Below are positions 24,120-32,745 of a stretch of 32,795 nt of DNA, one piece after another. Location of the stretch: the NCBI GenBank assembly GCA_029934265.1, contig JAOZMN010000001.1, positions 1 through 32,795 on the forward strand, given 5' to 3'. The translations under genes were made by a program, and so were the position numbers. The notes beneath the pieces are model-generated. The model worked only from the letters and a program-made list of their open reading frames with translations, was not told where the DNA came from and did not search any database. Every line of letters begins with the position of its first letter. Position 1 is the stretch's first letter. This stretch comes from Bacteroidales bacterium (GTDB lineage: Bacteria > Bacteroidota > Bacteroidia > Bacteroidales > JAADGE01).

Positions 24120-24716
24120 ATGGGACCTTTTTTTACTTCAGGAGATGAATTCAGCTATGTTATAGCTTTAATAATAGGTATAGGTTTTGGTTTTGTACTC
24201 GAATCCGGAGGCTTTTCAACTTCAAAAAAACTTGCCGGAGTATTTTACGGATATGATTTTACCGTTATCAGAGTATTTTTTACGGCTGCCATAACAGCGG
24301 CTATAGGACTTTTTTACTTTGACTACCTCGGCTGGGTTGATTTCTCGGCATTGTATATAAATAAATTTTTTATCGGCTCAAGCATAGTAGGAGGTCTTAT
24401 AATGGGACTCGGGTTTGTTATCGGAGGATATTGTCCGGGGACAAGTGCTTGTGCGGTAGGCATAGGTAAAATTGATGCCATGATATACCTTGCCGGCGTG
24501 ATTATCGGAGCAATGATATTCGATTTATTTTATCCCCTTTACGGAAGTTTTTACAAAAGCGGGAATATGGGTGCATCTTCAATATACGAACTGCTCGGAA
24601 TGTCCAAAGAATTATTTTTATTGATTTTTGTAGTATTTGCCGCCGTTACTTTTTATTTTACGACCGGCTTACAGCATAAAATAACAAAAAAAATGAATAA
24701 AAAAAATGAGCAATGA
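24120..24716 (+). CDS. YeeE/YedE-family half transporter, second
   Basis: The 198-residue membrane protein has about five hydrophobic segments and the signature GLGFVIGGYCPGTSAC, with C105 and C111 as candidate sulfur-handling residues. Its N-terminal GFGFVLESGGFSTSKKLAG is a second family motif. With the upstream half it should form a complete YeeE/YedE unit. The start ATG gives the usual MGPFF-type N-terminus seen for this half. The gene precedes the two rhodaneses by 48 bp, so the four genes are likely one transcript. Direction of transport and exact substrate are not determined by the sequence. Confidence 0.85.
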   Translation: MGPFFTSGDEFSYVIALIIGIGFGFVLESGGFSTSKKLAGVFYGYDFTVIRVFFTAAITAAIGLFYFDYLGWVDFSALYINKFFIGSSIVGGLIMGLGFVIGGYCPGTSACAVGIGKIDAMIYLAGVIIGAMIFDLFYPLYGSFYKSGNMGASSIYELLGMSKELFLLIFVVFAAVTFYFTTGLQHKITKKMNKKNEQ

Positions 24717-24764
24717 ACAATAAATAATGAACAATTTTAAAACTATAATTTCAAATTTGTAAAA

Positions 24765-25427
24765 ATGGAAGAAGTAAAACAATCAAAAAAAAGATATATT
24801 TTAGTATCCGTAATTTTCATACTACTTGCTTTATTGCTGTTTTTATTGCCGGAAAAATATGATTTAAAACAAAAACAAGTTTGGGAACTTCTACGAGAAC
24901 TAAACAGTAATACAAGGTTTGTTACAACGGATTATGTTGCTCAAAAAATAATTAACAAAGAGCCTGCTTATAAATTGATAGACGTTAGAAATGAAAATGA
25001 TTTTAAAACATTTTCATTACCCGGAGCAATAAATATACCTATCAAAAACATACTCGATAAAGACAAAAAAGGAAAATACAAATATGAAGATATTCTTAAA
25101 AACGATGAAAATACCATTAATATTTTCTATTCAAACGGAACTATATATGCAAATCAAACCTTACTTATACTAAGCAGAATGAATTACAAAAATAATTATG
25201 TAATGAAGGGTGGTTTGAACAAATGGTTTGAAACAATTATAAATCCACGCAAACCGCAAAAAACGGCAGCCGAAAGTAAACACATACTATACAGAAATAG
25301 AAAAGCTTACAGTATATTTTTTACCGGAGGAGGAGTACAAAGCGAAACATCACCGGAAACGCCAAGTCAAACACCTAAAGTTGCACCAAAAAAAGAAAGT
25401 CCGAAAGAAGACGAGGGAGGCTGTTGA
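24765..25427 (+). CDS. membrane-anchored rhodanese-like protein lacking catalytic Cys, C-terminal GGC
   Basis: The 220-residue protein has a positively charged N-terminus (KQSKKR), one membrane segment (about 11-29) that places the rest in the periplasm, and a rhodanese domain (about 50-158) with KLIDVRNENDF, LPGAINIPI and VMKGGLNKWF. In the active loop INIFYSNGT, residue 123 is serine where rhodaneses have cysteine. A flexible Pro/Lys/Glu tail (about 190-220) ends EDEGGC. C220 is the only cysteine in the protein. Classical thiosulfate sulfurtransferase activity is therefore unlikely; the terminal cysteine may carry sulfur. The next gene encodes a paralogue of identical length. Confidence 0.85.
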   Translation: MEEVKQSKKRYILVSVIFILLALLLFLLPEKYDLKQKQVWELLRELNSNTRFVTTDYVAQKIINKEPAYKLIDVRNENDFKTFSLPGAINIPIKNILDKDKKGKYKYEDILKNDENTINIFYSNGTIYANQTLLILSRMNYKNNYVMKGGLNKWFETIINPRKPQKTAAESKHILYRNRKAYSIFFTGGGVQSETSPETPSQTPKVAPKKESPKEDEGGC

Positions 25428-25564
25428 TTTACGATTGATGATTTTGCTTAGTTGTATTGAAAATTAAAATAATTTACAAAAATTTTTACACATTTACTTA
25501 TAATACTCTGAAAATTTTAAAAATCAAAATTTCAAAATTTCAAAACTTCAGAACTTCAAAAATT

Positions 25565-26227
25565 ATGGAAGAAAATAACAATAATAATTTCGACTACAAA
25601 AACATATCAAAAAAATTGCCGGCACTCGGTATAATAACTGTTGTTTTTTTTGTATTATCATTGATATTTATGAAACAACTCGACCTTAAATATCAAAAAA
25701 CGGTAGAAGAAACATTAGAAATAATATTAGAACGAAATGATATTATACGCCCGGAAAAATTTATGGAAATATATTATAACGACAACAAATTATATCAATT
25801 TATCGACTTACGTTCAGCCGCCGACTACGTAAACGGACACTTACCCGGAGCAATAAATATTCCCATAAGTAAAGTTTTAGATGAAGAATACCAAGAAATT
25901 CTTAATCAAGATAAAAAAATAAATATTTTATATTATTCCGACCAATGCGGTTCGTGTGCCCCATGGATGATTTTGATGCAAATCGGATATAAAAACAATA
26001 AAATTCTTCAAGGAGGTTATGATTATGTCAAGAAAAATATAATTGACAACTTTTCACCAATGAGTGGCAGTTATTCCGGTGAAAAAGCAAAATATGATTA
26101 CGCAAAAATAATGAAAGAAAAAGGAGGAAACAAAACAAGCACTTCCGAAAGTGATACTCCTGCCAAAACAACGGCACCCGTTAAGACAAACAAAAAGAAA
26201 GAAGTAGAAGAAGAGGGAGGTTGCTAA
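25565..26227 (+). CDS. membrane-anchored rhodanese-like protein with CGSC loop and C-terminal GGC
   Basis: The start at MEENNNNNF gives 220 residues, the same as the upstream paralogue; a longer frame from 25457 would translate spacer sequence. One membrane segment (about 19-36) precedes a periplasmic rhodanese domain (about 60-165) with QFIDLRSAADY, GHLPGAINIPI and ILQGGYDYV. The active loop reads LYYSDQCGSC: serine 125 at the canonical cysteine position, then C128 and C131 as a CXXC pair. A Lys/Thr/Glu-rich tail ends VEEEGGC, with C220 terminal. Tandem duplication with divergence of the active loop is the simplest origin. The protein could accept sulfur or reduce a persulfide with its CXXC. 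Confidence 0.85.
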   Translation: MEENNNNNFDYKNISKKLPALGIITVVFFVLSLIFMKQLDLKYQKTVEETLEIILERNDIIRPEKFMEIYYNDNKLYQFIDLRSAADYVNGHLPGAINIPISKVLDEEYQEILNQDKKINILYYSDQCGSCAPWMILMQIGYKNNKILQGGYDYVKKNIIDNFSPMSGSYSGEKAKYDYAKIMKEKGGNKTSTSESDTPAKTTAPVKTNKKKEVEEEGGC

Positions 26228-26241
26228 ATTATTGAATATTT

Positions 26242-26372
26242 GAGTTCGGTATAAAAAGACCCTTAGGGTTTGATTTAATAAAATTTAACGAATCTAAATA
26301 ATTGACTTACAGTCTTTTAATTAAAACCCTAAGGGTCTGATTGTGAAAAAATATACTTTTTAGACTGAACTC
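26242..26372 (-). mobile_element. 131-bp MITE-like element, copy 7 (reverse orientation)
   Basis: Read on the plus strand it runs GAGTTCGGTATAAAAAG to CTTTTTAGACTGAACTC, the reverse of copies 1-6. Flanks ATATTT (26236-26241) and ATTTTT (26373-26378) match at 5 of 6 positions. Both internal stem motifs are intact. It begins 14 bp after the stop codon of the second rhodanese gene. Confidence 0.93.
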
Positions 26373-26430
26373 ATTTTTTTGATTGTGGATTTATGATTCT
26401 ACTTACTGTTGATTAAATTATAAAATCTCG

Positions 26431-26472
26431 AAAAAATGCCGACAGAGTCTTTGCGACCTTCCGGCATTTTTT
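26431..26472 (+). terminator. intrinsic terminator at the end of the sulfur cluster
   Basis: AAAAAATGCCG (26431-26441) pairs with CGGCATTTTTT (26462-26472), and the T run continues past the stem. The 20-base loop contains a smaller GTC/GAC pairing. Its position after the last rhodanese gene and before the methyltransferase gene fits the end of the sulfur operon. The 320-bp gap otherwise holds MITE copy 7 and a weak R3 relative. Confidence 0.8.
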
Positions 26473-26547
26473 TTTTTAAATTTTTTTTTCCGTTAATTCG
26501 ATAACTTTTTCTAAATTTGAATTTTATTTAACAACTAAGCTCAATAA

Positions 26548-27324
26548 GTGTCAAGTTTAAAATTCATTAAAGAAGAAAAAAACGAAAACCTTAATGCCCC
26601 TCAAGCAAGTATTCAGCATCGGGATATTATATTAAGAAAAAGTTTTCTGAAAAAATTATATCGAGAATGGTACAATTCCTTCCTTGCCGAAATAAAAAAT
26701 CTGCCGGAAGGCAAAATTGTGGAAATAGGTTCCGGAGGCGGATTTATTAAAGATATGAATCCCAAAATAATCACTTCCGACATTATCAAACTGCCGGGTT
26801 GCGACATGATTTTTTCCGCACACAAAATGCCCTTTGAAAATAAAAGCCTCTCGGCAATATTCATGCTCGATGTATTGCATCATATTCCTAACGTAAACAG
26901 TTTTTTTGCCGAAGCGATGCGTTGCCTGAAACCGGGTGGAGAATTATTTATGCTCGAACCGGCAAATACAAAATTCAGCCGATTTATCTATAAAAATTTT
27001 CATCATGAACCGTTTCTTCCTGAAGCAAAAAATTGGAACTTTCCCTCTTCCGGACCGCTATCCGATGCAAACGGTGCAATTCCTTGGATAGTTTTTGAAC
27101 GAGATAAAGAAAAATTCTTAGAAAAATATCCCGATTTTCAAATAAAAAGCATAAACAAGCACACACCTTTCCGATACCTAATAACCGGAGGTTTATCTTA
27201 TAAATCGTTAGTACCGGGATTTTGCTTTTCTTTTGTAAGTTTTCTTGAACTTTTATTGAAGCCTGTCTATAAATATATTGCAATGTTTCAAACAATAAGA
27301 ATAGTAAAGAGGGGTTTGGTTTAA
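26548..27324 (+). CDS. class I SAM-dependent methyltransferase
   Basis: The 258-residue protein shows the Rossmann SAM-binding motif KIVEIGSGGGFIKDM (about 54-68), the acidic second-strand end ITSDI, FSAHKMPFENKSLSAIFMLD (motif II) and LHHIPNVNSFFAEAMRCLKPGG with ELFMLEPAN (motif III), an arrangement typical of Methyltransf_11. There is no membrane segment. The substrate is not evident; small-molecule, quinone or sugar-lipid methylation are all possible. The start is a GTG after the sulfur-cluster terminator. The next gene starts 46 bp downstream. Confidence 0.85.
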   Translation: MSSLKFIKEEKNENLNAPQASIQHRDIILRKSFLKKLYREWYNSFLAEIKNLPEGKIVEIGSGGGFIKDMNPKIITSDIIKLPGCDMIFSAHKMPFENKSLSAIFMLDVLHHIPNVNSFFAEAMRCLKPGGELFMLEPANTKFSRFIYKNFHHEPFLPEAKNWNFPSSGPLSDANGAIPWIVFERDKEKFLEKYPDFQIKSINKHTPFRYLITGGLSYKSLVPGFCFSFVSFLELLLKPVYKYIAMFQTIRIVKRGLV

Positions 27325-27370
27325 TTATTGTTACTCTTAAATCCAAGCAAAATACTAAATTCAAAATAGA

Positions 27371-29506
27371 ATGCTGAAAAAAATCATAATATTTATCACA
27401 GGGATATTATTGTCAATGCAAATATTTGCACAAACCGACAATAAAATCGACAGCTTAAAATCTTTAATTCAAATACCGGACAATATGTCAAATATTGCTC
27501 GATACAATGAATTGGCATGGGCATTAAGAAGTTTAGACCCCGCCGAATCACTTACTTACAGCAAAAAAGCAATAAAACTATCTAAAAGATATAAAGATTA
27601 TGTCGGACTTTCACGCTCTTATTCTTATGCCGGAGTGGCAAAACGAAATGAAGGCTATTTTGTTGATGCTTTGGGATATTACAAACTCGGACTGGAAACT
27701 GCATTAAAACACAAACTTGGCGAACAAGCAGGATATGCTCATATAAATTTCGGAAACTGGTACGTCTATACCGAAGATTTTGAAAAAGCATTTAATCATT
27801 TGAATATCGCTTTAAATATTGCAAGAAAAATAAAAAACGAAAAAATGATTGCCTATTGCGTACTCAATTTAGGACGGGCACAATTAATGATTAAAAATCC
27901 GGCAAAAGCATTACCGTTTTTTAAGCAAGCATTAAAAATAAGAACAAAGTTAAACGATATTGAAGGGAAAGCATCATGCTACAAAAATATAGGAGATGCT
28001 TATATACTTAAAAGCAAATTTAAAACTGCCAAACAATATTTAGACAGCTCTTTAATGGTTGTAAATAAAGATTTAGATAAAGATTTATTAAGTGAAATTT
28101 ACAACAAACTTGCAGTTGTTCACAGTTCTTTCGGAAAATACAATAAAGCTGTTGCTTATGCCGATTCTTCACTTATAGCGGCAAAAATAACCGGAAATAT
28201 TTCAATTATAAGTTTAGCATATCAAACTTTTTCCGAAATTTACAAGAAAAAAAGAAATTACGGAAAATCATTTGAATATTTAGACCTTGTAAGAAAATAC
28301 GAAAAACAGCTTTACGAGGAAAGTATGAAAGGTAAAGTTTCTAACGTAAAATATGAAGCAGAAAAAAAACGTACTAAAATTGAATTTGAAAAAAAGAAAC
28401 TGCAAATAAAAAATCAAAAACTTGAAAATCGAAAAAAAAATACTTTTTTAATCGGAATGGTTATAATAATTATGTTGATACTTATTATTATGACAGTTCT
28501 TACCAAGTTAAATATCGACAAGAAAAAAGCAAACAGAAAATTAGAATTTCAACAAGTTGAAATTCAAGAAAAAAACATAGAACTTATTGCTCAAAATGAA
28601 GAAATTAACGCCCAAAAAGAAGAAATTCAAACACAAAAAGAACTCGTTGAAGACCAAAGAGATTTAATTTCCGGCAAGAAAGATAAAATCGAAGCACAAA
28701 AACTTTTGGTAGAACAACAAAGAGATAAGATTACAATTCAACAGGAATTAATGAAAGACAGCATTCGTTATGCTCGCAGAATCCAGCGTGCAATGCTTAC
28801 CCCTAAACAATATACAGATAAATTATTACCCCAAAATTTCATTCTTTATTTACCAAGAGACATCGTAAGCGGCGATTTTTATTGGTACAAACAAATTGAC
28901 AATAAAATAATAGCCATAGCCGGCGATTGTACCGGACACGGAGTTCCCGGAGCATTTGTCAGTATGCTTTTAATGTCATTTTTGAACGATATTATAAATA
29001 AACAAAAAATAATCAAACCCGACCAAGTACTTGAAGAACTTCGTGCGAACATAAAAAAATCATTACGACAAAGTCTCGAAGCAAATGACAGTCAGGACGA
29101 TGGAGCTGATATGGCATTATGTATTATCGACAAAGATACTCTCGAAATGGAATTTGCGGGAGCAAATAATCCTGTTTTTATTATTCGCAACAGCGAACTT
29201 ATAATTCATAAAGGAACAATAAACCCGGTAGGAATATATTTTAGAGAAATCCCGTTTAAAAGTGTACAAATTCAACTTGAAAAAGACGACATTATATATA
29301 TGTTTTCCGACGGATATACCGACCAATTCGGAGGTAAAGACAACAGAAGATTTATGACAGCTCGTTTCAAAAAACTTTTATTGGAAATACATAAATTACC
29401 AATGAAAGAACAAAAAGACATACTCGAAAAAGCCTTAATGGAATGGCAAGGAAATTTTAAAAGAGTCGATGATATTTTGATAACAGGAATTAAAATTGAT
29501 TTTTAA
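27371..29506 (+). CDS. TPR-repeat SpoIIE-type protein phosphatase
   Basis: The 711-residue signalling protein has a signal peptide (LLSMQIFAQT), five or so tetratricopeptide repeats in the periplasm (about 45-310, e.g. ALGYYKLGLETALKH), a membrane segment (about 356-380), a long glutamine/lysine-rich coiled coil (about 380-460) and a cytoplasmic PP2C/SpoIIE phosphatase domain (about 465-711). The domain shows VSGDFYWYK, IAGDCTGHGVPGAFVSML and DIIYMFSDGYTDQFGG with metal-binding aspartates. It probably senses a periplasmic or protein-bound signal and dephosphorylates an anti-sigma-antagonist-type partner. No such partner gene is in the window. A hemerythrin-like gene follows after 9 bp. Confidence 0.92.
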   Translation: MLKKIIIFITGILLSMQIFAQTDNKIDSLKSLIQIPDNMSNIARYNELAWALRSLDPAESLTYSKKAIKLSKRYKDYVGLSRSYSYAGVAKRNEGYFVDALGYYKLGLETALKHKLGEQAGYAHINFGNWYVYTEDFEKAFNHLNIALNIARKIKNEKMIAYCVLNLGRAQLMIKNPAKALPFFKQALKIRTKLNDIEGKASCYKNIGDAYILKSKFKTAKQYLDSSLMVVNKDLDKDLLSEIYNKLAVVHSSFGKYNKAVAYADSSLIAAKITGNISIISLAYQTFSEIYKKKRNYGKSFEYLDLVRKYEKQLYEESMKGKVSNVKYEAEKKRTKIEFEKKKLQIKNQKLENRKKNTFLIGMVIIIMLILIIMTVLTKLNIDKKKANRKLEFQQVEIQEKNIELIAQNEEINAQKEEIQTQKELVEDQRDLISGKKDKIEAQKLLVEQQRDKITIQQELMKDSIRYARRIQRAMLTPKQYTDKLLPQNFILYLPRDIVSGDFYWYKQIDNKIIAIAGDCTGHGVPGAFVSMLLMSFLNDIINKQKIIKPDQVLEELRANIKKSLRQSLEANDSQDDGADMALCIIDKDTLEMEFAGANNPVFIIRNSELIIHKGTINPVGIYFREIPFKSVQIQLEKDDIIYMFSDGYTDQFGGKDNRRFMTARFKKLLLEIHKLPMKEQKDILEKALMEWQGNFKRVDDILITGIKIDF

Positions 29507-29515
29507 AATAATATT

Positions 29516-29905
29516 ATGGAAAATTTAATAGACACCTTAAAAGCCGAACACCAAGTAATAGTAAAAACTCTACAAGAAGTAAATTTGTTAGGAATAGGAC
29601 ATAAAGCCGGACAAGAAAAATTATTGCAAGCAAAAGAATATTTATTGGCACACCTGAAAAAAGAAGACAAATTTCTATACCCTGTTTTAGAAAAAAAAGC
29701 TGAAAAATCAGAAGAAATTAAAGAACTTTTAATACGTTTTGAAGACGAAATGTTGAAAATTTCACAAGACGCTCTTGATTTCTTTAAAAAATACAAAACC
29801 GGATGTGAAGGATTTGGATTTGCAAAAGATTACGGAAAACTGATTTTTTCATTGCAAAACAGAATAAGAAAAGAAGAAATATATCTTTATTCGGAATACG
29901 ATTAA
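29516..29905 (+). CDS. hemerythrin-like HHE domain protein
   Basis: The 129-residue all-helical protein has HHE-type iron-binding motifs: LKAEHQVIVKTL with H12, AHLKKEDKFLYPVL (about 44-57) with a histidine and an acidic ligand, and C-terminal NRIRKEEIYLYSEYD, where a glutamate is expected. A further histidine of classic hemerythrins is not obvious, so a mononuclear or incomplete di-iron site is possible. Related proteins sense oxygen or nitric oxide or help in iron-sulfur repair. It lies 9 bp after the phosphatase gene and is surely co-transcribed, suggesting it senses a signal for that pathway (inference). Confidence 0.75.
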   Translation: MENLIDTLKAEHQVIVKTLQEVNLLGIGHKAGQEKLLQAKEYLLAHLKKEDKFLYPVLEKKAEKSEEIKELLIRFEDEMLKISQDALDFFKKYKTGCEGFGFAKDYGKLIFSLQNRIRKEEIYLYSEYD

Positions 29906-29971
29906 CATTTTTTATCATTTTTTAAATGAAAATTTACAATCTTTTAAATTTAACTTCGTTTCCTGAATATT

Positions 29972-31387
29972 GTGAACAAGAAACGTAAAAGATTAATATA
30001 CATAATATCCGATGCCCTCACGGCAACAACTGCTTGGGTACTGTTTTATATTTTCAGAAAAATATATATAGAATCCGGTGGCTACGGCTATAAAGTCCCA
30101 CTGATTTTCAATGAAAGTCTTAATATTGCTATATTTGCAATTCCCCTATTTTGGCTTAGCATATATTTTATTTCCGGATATTACCGAAATGTATATCGAA
30201 AATCCAGACTCAAAGAACTTTGGCTTACATTTTCCTCTTCACTCACCGGCTTGGTTATATTGTTTTTTGCATTAATTATCGACGATGTCGTTTTTTCGTA
30301 CAAACATTATTACGCATCGGCTTCTTTTCTTTTTATTTCACATTTTACACTTACATATATTTTTCGCTTGTGTATTACAACAAATAACATAAAAAAAATT
30401 CGCACAGGAAAAATAAGTTTTAATACCTTGATGATAGGCAGTAACGGCAAGGCTTTTAAATTATATAAAGATTTGATGTTCGGAAAAGATTATCAGGGGA
30501 ATAAATTTGTCGGTTTTATTAATATGAATAATAATCCCGAAGATATTTTATCCGAATACATTCCTCATTTGGGAAATTTCGATAACCTAAGAAGTATCGT
30601 TGAAGACAAAAAAATTGAAGAAGTTATTCTTGCAATAGAAAGTTCAAAACATGAAGATATTGAACAAATACTTTTCAAACTACAGGGTACAGATGTATTA
30701 ATCAAAGTATTACCAAGCTTGATAGACTTACTTACCGGACAAATAAGAATTTCAGGATTTATCGGACAGCCTTTAATGATAATATCTCACAGAATAATGC
30801 CCCCTATACAAGCCGTACTGAAAAAAATCATAGATATTTTACTTTCGGCAATCGCAATTATTTTGCTGTCTCCTTTTTTACCGATAATTTCAATTTTGAT
30901 AAAGCAAAGTTCAAAAGGCAGTATTTTTTTCAAACAAGAACGTATAGGAAAAAACGGCAAACCATTTATGATATACAAATTCAGGTCGATGATAATCGAA
31001 GCAGAAAGCGGTACACCCCAACTTTCATCGGAAGACGACAGCAGAATAACAAGTTTTGGAAAATTTATGCGAAAAACTCGAATTGATGAAATTCCTCAAT
31101 TTTTCAATGTTCTAAAAGGCGATATGTCGTTGGTAGGACCTCGCCCCGAACGACAATATTACATTGATAAAATTGTTCAAACTGCCCCTTATTATCTTCG
31201 CTTACTCAGAGTAAAACCCGGCATAACATCTTGGGGACAAGTAAAATACGGATATGCCGAAAATATAGAACAAATGTTGGAAAGATTAGATTACGATATT
31301 CTATATATCGAAAATATGTCTTTGTATTACGATTTTAAAATCGCAATTTATACTATAAAAACAATACTTAAAGGTTCAGGAAAATAA
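29972..31387 (+). CDS. polyprenyl-phosphate sugar-1-phosphate transferase
   Basis: The 471-residue membrane enzyme of the WcaJ/WbaP type transfers a sugar 1-phosphate to undecaprenyl phosphate and starts assembly of an exopolysaccharide or capsule repeat unit. Four N-terminal membrane segments (about 8-30, 45-65, 82-106, 110-132) are followed by a CoA-binding-like domain, a fifth hydrophobic segment (LLSAIAIILLSPFLPIISIL) and the catalytic domain with FFKQERIGKNGKPFMIYKFR, RKTRIDEIPQFFNVLKGDMS and LVGPRPERQYY. The start is a GTG. The gene for GDP-fucose synthase faces it from the other side of MITE copy 8, consistent with a surface-polysaccharide locus continuing to the right. Confidence 0.92.
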   Translation: MNKKRKRLIYIISDALTATTAWVLFYIFRKIYIESGGYGYKVPLIFNESLNIAIFAIPLFWLSIYFISGYYRNVYRKSRLKELWLTFSSSLTGLVILFFALIIDDVVFSYKHYYASASFLFISHFTLTYIFRLCITTNNIKKIRTGKISFNTLMIGSNGKAFKLYKDLMFGKDYQGNKFVGFINMNNNPEDILSEYIPHLGNFDNLRSIVEDKKIEEVILAIESSKHEDIEQILFKLQGTDVLIKVLPSLIDLLTGQIRISGFIGQPLMIISHRIMPPIQAVLKKIIDILLSAIAIILLSPFLPIISILIKQSSKGSIFFKQERIGKNGKPFMIYKFRSMIIEAESGTPQLSSEDDSRITSFGKFMRKTRIDEIPQFFNVLKGDMSLVGPRPERQYYIDKIVQTAPYYLRLLRVKPGITSWGQVKYGYAENIEQMLERLDYDILYIENMSLYYDFKIAIYTIKTILKGSGK

Positions 31388-31388
31388 T

Positions 31389-31524
31389 AAGTTAAGTCTA
31401 AAAAGTAGATTTTCTCGAAATCAGACCCTTAGGGTTTTAAGTAACAATCTGCAAATCAAATATTTAGACTTGTTAAATTTTGTTAAATCAAACCCTAATG
31501 GTCTATTAAACTTAAATCGAACTC
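31389..31524 (+). mobile_element. MITE-like element, copy 8 (diverged, about 136 bp)
   Basis: The left end has decayed to AAGTTAAGTCTAAAAAG, while CAGACCCTTAGGGTTTT and AAACCCTAATGGTCT remain, the latter with a stem-breaking change. The right end ATTAAACTTAAATCGAACTC has about five extra bases. No direct repeat is recognisable. It fills the whole gap between two convergent genes, starting 1 bp after the sugar transferase stop, and its right end encodes the C-terminus of GDP-fucose synthase. Confidence 0.88.
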
Positions 31525-32630
31525 GCCTCTGTATAATTTCCGTAAACTTTGCTTAAACCGTCCTTTAACTCTGTTTTGTATTTCCAGCCGTACCGCTCCA
31601 ATTTACCGACATCTAACAATTTACGTAAAGTTCCGTCCGGCTTTGAACTGTCCCATACTATTTCACCGTCATAATTTACAATTTCGGTTTTAATCAATTC
31701 GGCAAGTTCTTTTATCGAAATATCTTTACCTGTACCTATATTTATATGAGTATTACGAATTTGCGTATCGGTTATCGGAAATTTAGGCTCTGTAATATTA
31801 TAATCCGATTTTAAAATATCACCGAAATCGAGTTTTTCCGTCAGATAAACGCAAGCATCGGCAAGGTCGTCGGAGTGTAGAAATTCTCTCTTCGGTTTTC
31901 CGGTTCCCCATAAGGTAATTCTATCTTCAAAGATACCGTATTTATTAAGAATTTTTATTATTTCCGACCTTTCGAAATTACCGGTAATTCCTTGTATAGG
32001 ATTTTTATTCAAATCTTTTCTTACAGCCTCAAAATCATTTGAAATAAGGCATTTACCAATGTGCATCTTTCTGATTAAAGCCGGCAAAACGTGCGATTTT
32101 TCAAGGTCGAAATTATCATTTTTACCGTACAAATTTGTCGGCATTACCGATAAAAAATTTGTACCGTACTGAATATTAAAACTTTCAATAGTTCTTATTC
32201 CCGCAATTTTCGCAATAGCATAAGGTTCGTTAGTATATTCCAAAACATCGGTAAGCAAATGATGTTCCTGCATAGGTTGCGGACAATTTTTGGAATAAAT
32301 ACAAGAACTTCCCAAAAAAAGCAATTTCTTAACTTTATTTTTATGACATTGTCCGATTATATTATTCTGAATTTGTAAATTATCAATAATAAATTCGGCT
32401 CTGTAATTATTATTTGCAATAATTCCTCCCACTTTTGCCGCAGCAAGAAAAACATACTCAGGTTTATTTTTCTTAAAGAAATCCTCAACCTGTTTACTGT
32501 CTCTCAAATCACATTCCGAAAAAGACGCATAAATAATATTTTCGTAACCTTTGGATTGTAAATTTCGCATGATGGCACTTCCAACCAAACCGGTATGCCC
32601 CGCAATGTATATTTTTGAATTTTTATTCAT
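31512..32630 (-). CDS. fcl: GDP-L-fucose synthase with MITE-derived C-terminus
   Basis: This NADPH-dependent epimerase/reductase converts GDP-4-keto-6-deoxymannose to GDP-L-fucose for surface glycans. It shows the dinucleotide motif GHTGLVGSAI, AAAKVGGI, SSCIYSKNCPQPM, and the catalytic Y/K pair in EPYAIAKIAGI, then GTNFLSVMPTNLYG and KREFLHSDDLADA. At 372 residues it is about 50 longer than the E. coli enzyme, mostly from an extra helix-rich stretch at about 205-235 that I recall in other Bacteroidota homologues. The last residues SSI and the TAA stop are read from the end of MITE copy 8. GDP-mannose dehydratase is not in the window. Confidence 0.94.
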   Translation of the reverse strand: MNKNSKIYIAGHTGLVGSAIMRNLQSKGYENIIYASFSECDLRDSKQVEDFFKKNKPEYVFLAAAKVGGIIANNNYRAEFIIDNLQIQNNIIGQCHKNKVKKLLFLGSSCIYSKNCPQPMQEHHLLTDVLEYTNEPYAIAKIAGIRTIESFNIQYGTNFLSVMPTNLYGKNDNFDLEKSHVLPALIRKMHIGKCLISNDFEAVRKDLNKNPIQGITGNFERSEIIKILNKYGIFEDRITLWGTGKPKREFLHSDDLADACVYLTEKLDFGDILKSDYNITEPKFPITDTQIRNTHINIGTGKDISIKELAELIKTEIVNYDGEIVWDSSKPDGTLRKLLDVGKLERYGWKYKTELKDGLSKVYGNYTEASSI

Positions 32631-32675
32631 AAATTAAAGTTTTTATAAAAGAACCGATAAGTTCTCCAAAAAAAG

Positions 32676-32683
32676 CAAATTTA
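32676..32683 (-). promoter_or_regulatory. putative -7 promoter element of fcl
   Basis: On the minus strand TAAATTTG fits TAnnTTTG and would give a leader of about 38 bases before the fcl ATG. A -33 TTTG at the right spacing is not seen. Confidence 0.35.
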
Positions 32684-32745
32684 AAAATAATAAATGATTT
32701 TAAAATATTTTTATTTATCAGACCCTTCATAAAAAAATAAATAAA

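Noticed and set aside
25413..25427. C-terminal GGC of the rhodaneses as a lipobox or lipid anchor site
   Set aside because: Lipoboxes are N-terminal and follow a signal peptide; both proteins already have an N-terminal membrane segment.
25457..25564. N-terminal extension of the second rhodanese from the ATG at 25457
   Set aside because: The added 36 residues are lysine/asparagine-rich spacer translation before MEENNNNN. Starting at 25565 gives the same 220-residue length as the paralogue.
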